DNA from: Mytilus edulis | Taxonomy: Eukaryota > Mollusca > Bivalvia > Mytilida > Mytilidae | DNA: 64,000 nucleotides | Direction: 5' to 3' | Assembly: GCF_963676685.1 (NCBI RefSeq) | Contig: NC_092346.1 | Coordinates: forward strand, 78,073,821 to 78,137,820 | Shown here: in pieces, positions 32,090 to 43,200 of the stretch | Layout of the letters: every line of letters starts with the position of its first letter | How positions within the stretch are numbered: position 1 is the first letter of the stretch | Position numbers and translations under genes: made by a program | The notes under the pieces: generated by a model | What the model saw: only the letters and a program-made list of their open reading frames with translations | Database searches by the model: none | Told to the model about the DNA's origin: nothing

Positions 32090-33141
32090 CAGGGGCGGAT
32101 CCAGGATTTTCGGTTAGTGGGGGCGCAAACTTAAATTTTTTATCGAAATTATTGAAATATTCTTCTAGAGAGGATGCAATTTAGATATCTTGCCAAGCGT
32201 GGCGAGAAATAAATATTTTGTGGTAAAATTAGCGTGAAATTGAAGTTTCAAGGTAAACCCGCATAAATCCACCCCTGACAATTTGTAATCACTATAATTA
32301 ACAAGAAATCTGCGAGCTTCTATTCATTGACTCAATGATAGCTCACCGACCAATATAAGATTTTGAAAACAAGAATTTCTACTTTTGCCAGCGATTTTTA
32401 ATTGTCTTTTCTTCTATTTCCGGAGGTCGTGTCAAACTTTTTATATACATTTCTACCGCATACAAGTAAAATCAGAATGAGGTCCTTGCGAAGATATGTT
32501 TATTTTCGTGGGATCCTATGTAATACGGTAGTACGGGTTGGGGGCGTTCCCCGTTTATGCATGCTTCGGCAAGGTAAACTTTACAGGTTGAAAGTGAGAA
32601 ACACTAGTATATTGATATCATACAGAGATATTAAACAATGATACGAATCAATAAACGAACCTTTCGCTTGAACCAGCATTCCTATCTTTCATTAAGAAAG
32701 AATTTAAACAGGACCGTGCCATAATGAAATAACCAACCCAACCGCGGGTAGGGCACTTTCGACTACTTCGTGGAAAAGTGAGGTAGGGTTGTTTTTGAAC
32801 TTATCAAAGCAATTGTTTATAAAATCCGCAACTACCATGTCACATTGTTTTACTTGAACTGCTAAAAGCCTATGATATTTTTCACCAAACGCAGTACCGC
32901 GATGAAGTATAATATATTTATAGAACTTATAAATAAACCGTAGGTCAGTTTATTAGTAATCACATTGATTCTGTTAAACTTACTGTTTTATATACTTCTT
33001 TGAATGTTAAAACAGATGCAATGCGACGAGATTAATATTCGTTGTCTGTTCAGATACTTTATTGAGCTGAGGACAACCCATGCTTTGCAAATTTTAGGGG
33101 GGGGCGCATGCCCAACACGCCCCCGCCTAAATCCGCCCCTG
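32090..33141. mobile_element. hAT5-like element, CAGGGGCGGAT termini, 5-bp duplication
   Basis: Left end CAGGGGCGGATCCAGG, right end complement CAGGGGCGGATTTAGG, each with a G-run close by. GTAAA flanks both sides (32085-32089, 33142-33146). CAGGG termini are typical of hAT; a 5-bp duplication fits the hAT5 group rather than the usual 8 bp. An additional end-like sequence (AAATCCACCCCTG at 32265-32277) suggests a nested or internally rearranged copy. No transposase seen. Confidence 0.7.
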
Positions 33142-33146
33142 GTAAA

Positions 33147-34190
33147 TTGTGAATCGGGGGAGTTATAAGTCATTCTTCGGACAAGTTCGGTAGTTTTGTT
33201 ATCTTCCTGTACATAATTTTTTGGAATGTTTATATACGTGCTAAAAATTCATGTCGAGGTGATCGATGTATGATTACATTGTTCTTATAAGTCCCTAATA
33301 TGCATCAAATATTTTCCACTGAACGTTGTGAAATCAAGGATCATATAATAAATCACTGTAATAGAAAATACACACAACTAGTTTCATACCAAATCAAAGA
33401 CGTTATAAAAATAAAGTACACAAAAAGTATGTTGACAACTAAACGGTCAGACTTGCAGAGGGTTACATTTGTATATAGCCATATTAATAGTACGAATCAC
33501 ACCCTTAACAAAATTCTAAGAAGGATATATATTGTTTACTTCAAAAATGAAATAGACAATCAGTTTAAACCATCCGCTATTTAATTGCAAATCAAGCAAA
33601 AAAAAATGTAAGCAGAAAGGTATTATATATAAAAGAAAAAAATCAGAGACATGATAATTGTGCTATTTCCCAATTATTTAATGTATGTCAACCACTAACA
33701 ATTTCTTCACCAAACGGCGTTTTAAAATTTATAATGTATTCATTTTTTTCTCTGTATTTTTCAACACTTGTAAAAGAAAAAACATTTTGTGTTCTAAAAT
33801 ATAATAATTTCGTTTTTCTGGTCTAAAATGTGATTACACTGTTTTGAAACTTGATAAAAAAAAATTGTCTTTAATAAAACGCATAGAAAAATTTGACCAG
33901 GTTTGACCTCTTACCCATGTATACCATCAGTAGTTGATGTGTCTCTTCTTGTCAATCATACAGGTCTTATTTCCCGAGTGCAACCGATGCAAGTGCTATG
34001 GCAATTTAATTTTAAGTGCCTGTTCAGTCCATTTTCCATAATTTCTCTATTTTATTATCTCCCCCCCCCCCCCCTCCCCCCTTGCTGCAGATCATAAATG
34101 TAAAATGATAAAAACTAACGACCTTTAATTAATGTAAAAAAATGAATGAAAAACAAAAGACACACTGCAACAAACGACAACCACTCAATT
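33147..34190. other. Unassigned AT-rich stretch
   Basis: Contains an unexplained 94-codon open frame (33300-33584, basic, no recognised domain) and a C-rich tract at 34062-34081. No exon of ECT2 could be recognised. Confidence 0.4.
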
Positions 34191-34196
34191 ACAGAA

Positions 34197-35431
34197 CAGG
34201 GATCTCCATGGCCTGTTTAACGATGGCGCCCCGCCATCGTTCAAATGTCTTGCGCCATCGTCAAATGACTTGCTCCATCGTTAAATTGCCTTGCGCCATC
34301 GTTAAATTGTCTCCGCCATCGTTCAAAACTTCATCGTATTTTGTAGCCCGACGCCATTTTTTTTATCAATTATAATCAAATGCATGTATTTGCATAACCT
34401 TAGGCTTTTTATGTTATAATCCAGTACAGTTCTAACGCCTGGGGGATATCCGGATTAAGATCGCTAATCACTTGTACCTGAGCTTGTACAGGTAGATCAA
34501 CAAACTAGACAGGAGAATACTATCTGAGGATAGACGATCCATTTGTCGAATTAATCAAATAAGTTTCAGCAAGTGATTATGATGATTTAGATTAAATAAA
34601 TAAATTCATAATCCAGTTACAAAGAAAACAGTTTAACAAGTCGAACACGTGCTTGATTTTGACTTACGCAATCAGCATCCCCCTTTTTTAAGAAGTACAA
34701 AATAAGACGCAAAACAGTAAATATTATTTCATCGCAAATAACTCGAGTACTGCTGTAATGATAATTTAGAATTACTTTAAAAGTTTAAAAGTAAAAACTT
34801 TAAAAATATTTCCTGTAAAGAAATATCGTATCGTAATTCCGAATTCATTTCGTATATTACAATCAAATTGATACATCTGCGTTTCCGGTTTCTTATCAGA
34901 CTCGAAAGATGCATGTTGCACAGCATCAATTTGCCAGATGAAGTCATTAAAAACCTTTTCATTTGTCAACATTTGCTTTGTAAATCTCTTTAACCTTTTA
35001 CATAACCCGTACGAATCGTTTTGTTGTTGCTGCAAATCAGCCATACCGGTAATGGGTTCTGAATTTGACAGTGTCCATGAAAAATAAGCTCCACATCATA
35101 TGATTTTTAACCCCCATAACAATTACCAAAAATACAAAAAATCTACATGAGGACCTTCATGACAGCTTTTAGTCATTCTCAACTAAGGGGGGACCATGAA
35201 GGCTTGGCATTTGAATGATTAAAAACGGCAATAGATGAAAATATTGATACTTCTAATTCTATAATGAAAATTCAAATAAATAAAATTTAAATAAGCAATG
35301 AATTAGCATGTTCACCATTCCTTGTATTGAAGGATAAAATACTTCCGATCGCGCTACACTGTACTGCGTAGACACGGTTTGTAATGGTTAAAGTTCCTCC
35401 ATCGTTCAATTTTCATCCATGGAGATCCCTG
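34197..35431 (-). mobile_element. hAT5-like element, copy A (CAGGGATCTCCATGG termini)
   Basis: Starts CAGGGATCTCCATGG and ends CCATGGAGATCCCTG, with CAGAA on both sides (34192-34196, 35432-35436). Near one end are about five direct repeats of CGATGGCG plus CAAGACATTTGAA-like spacers, probable transposase-binding repeats. On the minus strand it carries an open frame at 35044-34772 (MADLQQQQNDSYGLCKRLKR ...) homologous to that in copy B; in this copy it is free of stops over the shared 55 residues. No transposase domain is recognised. Length 1235 bp. Confidence 0.8.
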
Positions 35432-35925
35432 CAGAATGACATAAGAAAATTAATTGTAATCCGAAAGAGGGCAAGCTTATTTTTAGTTTTGTATAATATG
35501 TTTTAATCAATGGAACTTGGAAATTTGGAAATATCCAACATGTCCAATATAAAAATTACATGTACCTAAAGTCAGGTGTTTGCGTAAAACAATGTGATGC
35601 ATGAAGGATAGCCCAAATTTATGTTTAAGGTTGTAAATTTTAAAGAATGTTACAAGAATATTTATGGTTTTCTCTATCCTCTCAATGTAGAAAAATGCAT
35701 TAAATATTTCTGGATTCATTTAAAAACGATCATCATGATCATGATGATTGGCCCTAAGCAGTATAGTTTTTAGCTCACCTGGCCCAAAGGGCAAAGTGGG
35801 GCAATATGCGTAATTGTTTCTCCATAGGCTGTAATGGTAACCTTTTCTTCTGTTGCTCAGCCCATATCGTAAACTTGTATATATATGATGGCTTGTTTCG
35901 AAGCTGAGACATTTTTACATATGTG
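35432..35925. other. Spacer between the two inverted hAT5-like copies
   Basis: 494 bp of AT-rich sequence with a short fragment (35772-35815, AGCTCACCTGGCCCAAAGGG) that matches the head of the dispersed element at 37.5 kb. Confidence 0.55.
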
Positions 35926-37165
35926 CAGGGATCTCCATGGATGAAAATTGAACGATGGAGGAACTTTCACCATAACTAACCGTGTCTACGCTGTACAGTG
36001 TAGCGCGATCGGAAGTATTTTATCCCTCCATAAAAGGAATGGTGAACATGCTAATTCATTTAAATTATATTTATTTGAATTTTCATTATAGAATTAGAAG
36101 TATCAATATTTTCATTTATTGCTGTTTTTAACCATTCAAATGCCAAGTCTTCATGGTCCCCCCTTAGTCGAGAATGACCAAAAGCTGTCATGAAGGTCCC
36201 CATGTAGATTTCTTGTATTTTTGGAAATTGTTATGGGGGTTAAAAATCATATGATGTGCCATCATGTGGAGCTTATTTTTCATGGACAATGTCAAATTCA
36301 GAACCCATTACCGGTATGGCTGATTTGCAGCAACAACAAAACGATTCGTACGGGTTATGTAAAAGGTTAAAGAGATTTGTAAAGCAAACATTTACAAATG
36401 AAAAGGTTTTTAATGACTTTATCTGGCAAATTGATGCTGTGCAACATGCATCTTTCGAGTCTGAATAGAAACCGGAAACGCGGATGTATCAATTTGATTG
36501 TAATATACGAAATGAATTCGGAATTACGATACAATATTTCTTTACAGGAAATATTTAAGTTTTTACTTTTAAACTTTTAAAATAATTCTAAATTATCATT
36601 ACAGCAGTACTCGAGTTATTTGCGATAAAATAATATAAATTTACTGTTTTGCGTCTTATTTTGTACTTCTTAAAAAAGGGGGATGCTGATTGCGTAAGTC
36701 AAAATAAAGCACGTGTTCGACTTGTTAAACTGTTTTCTTTGTAACTGGATTATTAATTTATATATTTAATCTAAATTATCATAATCATTTGCTGAAACTT
36801 AGTTGATTAATTCGACAAATGGATCGTCTATCCTCAGATAGTATTCAGATTTCTCCTGTCTGGTTTGTTGATCTACCTGTACAAGCTCAGGTACAAGTGA
36901 TTAGAGATCTTAATCCAGATATCCCTCAGGTGTTATTGGATTATAACATAAAAAGCCTAAGGGTTATGCAATTACATGCATTTGATTATAATTGGGGAAA
37001 AAAATGGAGTCGGGCTACAAAAAACGATGAAGTTTTGAACGATGGCGGACGACAATTTAACAATGGCGCAAGATAATTTAACGATGGCGCGAGTCATTTG
37101 AAGATGGCGCAAGACATTTGAACGATGGCGGGGCGCCATCGTTTTACAGGCCATGGAGATCCCTG
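35926..37165 (+). mobile_element. hAT5-like element, copy B, inverted relative to copy A
   Basis: Same termini as copy A, flanked by ATGTG on both sides (35921-35925, 37166-37170), 1240 bp. It contains the MADLQQQQNDSYG frame from 36318 (one stop after FESE) and a second frame, 36819-37076 (MDRLSSDSIQISPVWFVDLP ... LLDYNIKSLRVMQLHAFDY), which is frameshifted in copy A. The origin of both frames is unknown; they could be captured host exons or remnants of an element protein. Confidence 0.8.
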
Positions 37166-37469
37166 ATGTGGTTAAATTTTAGGGGTACGAAGTGTGATTC
37201 ATTTTTCTGTAAATTAGCAAACCCCGAGTATCCTTTTGCGATGCGGCTCCTCATTGTAAAAATTCCCATTTTTAACACAATAAGTTCTTTGAAAATTTAA
37301 TACTTTTAACACATTTAATTGCTCCATAATTTTTACACATTTATTCTGTGTTCCCTTACTTCTAAATTAACACAAATGGTTCAGCTCAGTCATTTGTTTA
37401 TCATAGAAATGTGTCAAATATCACTACACAGAGATTTTTTGTTAAAACGTGACTTTTGAGTTCTTATTT

Positions 37470-38668
37470 CAAGGCGCATTAGGGATATTGTCCCAAGTGA
37501 GCTTTTCTCATCATTTGGCGTCCGTCGTTGTTAAGTTTTACAAAAATCTTCTCCTCTGAAACTACCAGGCCAAATTTTACCAAACTTGGCCACAATCATC
37601 ATTGAGGTATCTAGTTTAAAAAGTGTGTGAGGTGACCCGGCCAACCAACCAAGATGGCCACCATGGCTAAAAATAGAACATATGGGGTAAAATGTAGATT
37701 TTGGCTTATATCTCTGAAACCAAAGCATTTAGAGCAAATCTGACTCGGGTAAAATTGTTTATTAGGTAGAGATCTATCTGCTCTAAAATCTTCAGATGAA
37801 TCAGACAACCCGTTGTTGGGTTGCTGCCCCTGAATTGGTAATTTTAAGGAAATTTGGCTGTTTTTGGTTATTATCTTGAATATTATTATAGATAGAAATA
37901 AACTATAAACAGCAAAAATGTTCAGCAAAGTAAAATCTACAAATAAGTCAATATGACCAGTATGGTCAGTTGACCCCTTTAGGAGTTATTGCCCTTTATA
38001 GTCAATTTTTTACAATTTTCGTAAATTTTTGTAATCTTTTACAAAAATCTCCTCCTCTGAAACTACTAGGACAAATTTAACCAAACTTGTCCACAATCAT
38101 CATTAGGGTTTCTAGTTTTAAAAATGTGTCCGATGACCTCGCCTGCAAACCAAGATGACCGACATGGCTGAAAATAGTACATAGGGTAAAATGGCTGCAG
38201 TTTTTGGCTCATATCTCTGAAACCAAAGCATTTAGAGCAAATCTGACGAGGATAAAAATTTTCATTAGGTCAACATCTATCAGCCCTGAAATTTTCAGAC
38301 CAATCAGGTAGAAATAAACTGTAAACAGCAATAATGTTCAGCAAAGGACGATCTACGTAACAAATAAGTCAACATGACCAAAATGGGCAGTTGACCCCTT
38401 TAAGGAGTTATTGCCCTTTATAGTCAATTTTTAACAATTTTCATAATTTTTGTAAATTTTTACAAAACATTTTCCACTGTAACTACTGGGCAAGTTCATT
38501 ATAGATAGAGATAATTGTAAGCAGCAAGATTGTTCAGTAAAGTAAGATCTACAAACACATCACCATCACCAAAACACAATTTTGTCATGAAACCATCTGT
38601 GTCCTTTGTTTAATATGCACATAGACCAAGGTGAGCGACACAGGCGCTTTAAAGCCTCTAGTTTAAGT
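37470..38668 (+). repeat. Dispersed element with two internal units of about 490 bp
   Basis: Head AAGTGAGCTTTTCTCATCAT and GGCGTCCGTCG. Then two long tandem units share CTCCTCTGAAACTAC, CATATCTCTGAAACCAAAGC and GAGTTATTGCCCTTTATAG. The tail has AGACCAAGGTGAGCGACACA, a hairpin GGCGCTTTAAAGCC, then TCTAGTTT. A terminal hairpin followed by CTAG and T resembles a Helitron 3' end. Diverged pieces occur at 19015-19220 and 48015-48330. Confidence 0.65.
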
Positions 38669-39299
38669 TTTAAAATTTATCATTGGAACCAAATTGGAAT
38701 TTATTTACATGTGTAAAAGCTTAACATGGTCTGTAAATGTCATTTCCTTGACAATTAAGTGTACACATCCCGTTATTTCAGTATGTTTCGTAATTATGAT
38801 CAATCACTAGGTTCCAAAATTTCAATCAGATCTCATGCATCCATATGACATGCCAAGTTAATTAACAGATACTTAACAATTTTGTGGCATCACACTATAA
38901 ACATTTGAAGTCCACTTGTTGGAGTTCCTATCAGTATAATACTTCCATGGTATAACATAAAAACAAACTTTAAAGATCATTTGAAAAAGACTTAACACAT
39001 CAGATGGATGCAACAGAAGTACATCCAACAAAAACACAGGGTGGACTGGGCTAGGTAGTTCTTTTTTTTTGTCAGAAATATAAGTAAAGAGACTGGAATG
39101 CATTTTAAAACTACATTTATATGATATGGACGGCCTTGTGCACAATTATGAACGAATTCTTAATTGGTACATGTTATATTTAAAGGTTAATATAAAATTA
39201 AGATTTGGTGTGATTGTCAAATTGACACAACTCTCAACCAGAGGCTGAGATCAAGTTGGTACCTATACAGTCTTACAGTCAGACAGATAGATAAGTTAT

Positions 39300-40077
39300 C
39301 AGTCAGTGGACTTACTTAAATAAGTGATTTTCTAAATCACTGATTTAAGTAACATTATTTCCATAAAGGTTGGAAGTTAGATTTGTCTTTCTTTATTAAT
39401 AATCACCTATTTAAGTAGTACAAATTAATCACTAGAAGAAGTGATTTAATTTTACTGTAGCTTTAAATATAGAATACTAATGATCCAGGGACTAATTATG
39501 TTTCTTAACTTATCAGAACCAACATCTGTGTTGTCTATAATGACCAGGTCATTTCAGGTGATGACCTTGTACTGAATCTAGGATAATGACATAAAAATCA
39601 CTTGTTTAAGTATCAGACCTCAATTTCCTTCCCAAAAATCACTTCTTTAAGTATCATTCTTTTAATAATCCCTACTAATTTCAACACCCCCGAACAATGA
39701 GATTTTTATCGCGAACAGTAGAATTTTATTACATAATCTGAAAGATGAAACCTTGAACTTCACAGGAAAAATACTCCCACTGCTGGGAAAAATCTTTTAA
39801 GAAAGTATCAGTTCATTATGTAAAGCCATTATTATAGCATTTTTTCAACTAAAATAGAATTTTCAGCTAAATGATAGCATCAAAGGCAGAAACCTTTCTA
39901 CTTAAAAGAAGCAAAAAGTTTATTTTTTTTTAAATTTTACTAATTAAAAGATATTATTTAAACCTATGTGTTTAAAATTTGGAAAAAAATACAAAATTCC
40001 AATTTGTGACAAAGCCACGATTTTGCTACTCAAATAAGTGATTTAAAAATCACCTATTTCAGTAAGTCCCCTGACTG
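39300..40077. mobile_element. MITE with CAGTCAG termini and 5-bp duplication
   Basis: Inverted ends of about 50 bp: left CAGTCAGTGGACTTACTTAA, right complement CAGTCAGGGGACTTACTGAA. GTTAT flanks both sides (39295-39299, 40078-40082). The interior repeats the motif AAATCACTTNTTTAAGTA at least six times in both orientations. No coding capacity. It ends 166 bp before the first recognised ECT2 exon. Confidence 0.75.
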
Positions 40078-40243
40078 GTTATATGTGGGACTAGTCTACA
40101 GTATAAATGTATCTAACCTAATAATGATTTCCTATGATGTAACCAAAGATTTTGTTTGAACCTAGGCTACACACTTTAAGTCAATTGGCTGTAACTACTC
40201 ATAATCACTTTACTTGAGGTTATTGTATATTGAATTATTTCAG

Positions 40244-43200
40244 ACACAAAAGACAGTTGTAAGGTTGTTCTTGTTGGCAAAGATACTCAAAACAATGAAA
40301 AATTGAAGACAACACTTCAGGTAAAGTCGTAATATACAAGTTAAGGGGGTTCGCGGGTCTAAATCATTTATATAGGATTTCTCTATATTTTTCTATAAAT
40401 GAACTTTATCTTATACTTAATAGAAAAATAAAATAAAAAAGTGGGGTCACCGTTCATTTGCGCTCACAATCTGCCTTCGAAAGAAGCATACATTTTTGTA
40501 AAGGTGTGTTTTTTCTGTTGAAGTAATAGGAGAAATAAAAAAAAGAAATTTATTACAGAAATCGCTATTATTTTACAATAATTTAGTTTAAGTACCGCTT
40601 ATATGGAAATTATATTAAAAAAGATGGGTCACCGATGATTTGAAAAAGATATTTCAATTTTAGATCCAAAAAAGGGCATTTTCCACCAAAGGGAGATAAT
40701 TTGGAACTTTTTCAATGATGTATACATTTTGAAAGTCATCTGGGGCCAACACGAATTGATTGTTTTGAATGATTTTGTACCATATGATAAAGAAACAACA
40801 ACAAAAGGAAATAAATAAAATTTGTAATGAAAAACAAATGTTTGATTTTTTTCTGAAATTATTATACCCTCGAGCCTCCTTAAACATGTTCAAATATTAT
40901 AATAATATATGGCTATATATTGGTATGTACAACAGTAAAGAAGATATTTTGTGCAACCAAGTTTACTTTTAAATTTTGAATGTTGATCACAACCAGTTTG
41001 CGAGTTTGCTTATAATATTGTGCACCCGTATAGAAAAGTATAAACATGAAAATCAACTTTCAATGAATTGGAATAACACAGCAACAGAGTACAGTCCTCA
41101 AATTCTTTCCTATGAGCCTGTTATAAACATTTATTGGAAAATATGGCCATATGAATATTAATTGCTACCTTTCTTAAATTGGAAAATTGTAAGTTATTTA
41201 CATTTAATCTGTGTGATAATAATTTATTTTAATTTGATTTTATTTTTCATATTCCAGGAATTGAAAATTACCTTTGTAAACTCTGAAGATGGACTGGATT
41301 GTGTTCAGGATGCCTCAGAATGGGATACAGCATTTGTCCTGGAAAACTTTGAAGGCCATGTATTCCATAAATTGCATAAAGCAGAGACCTGGATAGTAGG
41401 CCCACCTATCATATTTCAGTGTGCTATTGATAAAAAAGTAATATAATTCACTTATTAGCATTAAGTTTGTACCTAAAAATTCCACTTCTGAAAGTTTGAA
41501 AGCTTTTTCTAGTGTTAAACAGCTATGTTAAGAATTTTCATTCATCAATGACATTTTACATGTACACAAATGACATGTTTGTAACTTTTGCTTAAATTCA
41601 ATGCATTGAACTGTTCAAAAATATGCAGATTTTTCTATAAGTTCATTCCCCTGAATAATATATTTTGATATGTAATTTTTTTATTACAAATCATTGTAAA
41701 GGTTCCACATTAATTGAAAAATCTATAAGTAATTAAATGCACTTTAAGTTTGAGTTAAAAGATCAATTTAGAATACACCCTAACATAACAGGCAATAAAA
41801 AACCTGTGTTACAGGTAAAAAAAATACCAAGTTATAGAATGATTGAAGGGGTGCAGTTGTCTCAGCCAACAGTGATTATCATACCTTAACCACATTTTCA
41901 TTGTTAACATGCTAATTGATGATAAGGTTAAGTTTTGCAGTTTAAACATTAAATAGACAACCAAATATAAAACAAATGATTTTAAACCAACTTGTCTTCT
42001 TAGATACTTTTTTTTCATTTGAACTGACCTGCTAATGTCACTGCAATTAATTTTCATGATTTCTTCCATTGTCTTAAGTATTTGTATAAGGAAAGATCCA
42101 AGTTTCAAATATTCTTCACAACTTATAGTCACATTATTTTACGTGTACTTATAATTTTAGTGAAAATAAATCACTCACAAAATATTAATTGGTAAACATT
42201 ACTTCAAAAGGTTGACATACAATACAGTCTTCAATAACATAATAATTATCTTTCCAGCCAATACCACAGCACACAAGACCATTATTTTGTACAGCTATGC
42301 AGGGAGTTATTGTTTGCTTTACTGGTTTTAGTAAAAGAGAAGAAGTGGTTAGTGCAATTAGAATCAGAACTTTCACTTTGCTCCATGAGATTAGCTTGCG
42401 ATCAAACTTTGGTTGTGTTCACCCTATCCATTTTGTTGACTGTTTTAGTTTTATCCTATCAAACCATTATTGAATGTGTCAAACTCTGAAGAGATCACAT
42501 GTTTTAATATGAGGCAGGCATTACCTGTGAATGGGGACGAAGTCTATGATTTTTTTTAAATCAACAATGTTTAAAAAGCAAAACGGAAATACCGTAACGT
42601 TTCCGATTTTGATTCTGCTGTTAGGGATTTTAGTTGTGACGTTATTTAAGTTATGACGTCATATTCAATGTAAACAGAGAAACGCTGTCATCAGGTAACG
42701 TTTTTGTGATAACAAAAATTTTTTTTAAATGAATTAGTATTAGTTCCTTTCTTAGACTGATAAATATACATTTTATTCAAAGTCTCATGTAAACAAGACT
42801 GGAAACGGAAGTCGATTTCTGCGCAGATCTGGAAATTCAAAACCGTGACAAAAAAAAAATTGAACGATTTTGAGTCCATTAGTACAATGAAAAATTTGGG
42901 ATATTTTCCTGATTTTTTTTTTTTAATTTTTTTTTAAATTTTCTTCTGTAACAGTGGACTTCCTCCCCATATTAATTTATTGATTGGTCTTGTACATAGA
43001 AGAAAACAAAGTCATATTTGTTATCTGATTTTAATCAAGTATGTATGAATGTATCATTGAAGCAGTTAATGAGTTGATTAAAACATAGTTTTGACCACTT
43101 TTATTGATAATGTTGTAATATGCTTTATTTTTATATAGAGTCCTTTGGCTGACCTAATTCATCATATGGGTGGAAGTGTAAGAAAAGATATATCACCAAA

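Noticed and set aside
32090..32277. Separate 188-bp MITE ending AAATCCACCCCTG
   Set aside because: The flanks do not form a target duplication, whereas the longer 32090-33141 unit has matching GTAAA on both sides.
33300..33584. 94-residue open frame as a gene
   Set aside because: No domain, no splice context and basic low-complexity composition; may be chance in AT-rich DNA.
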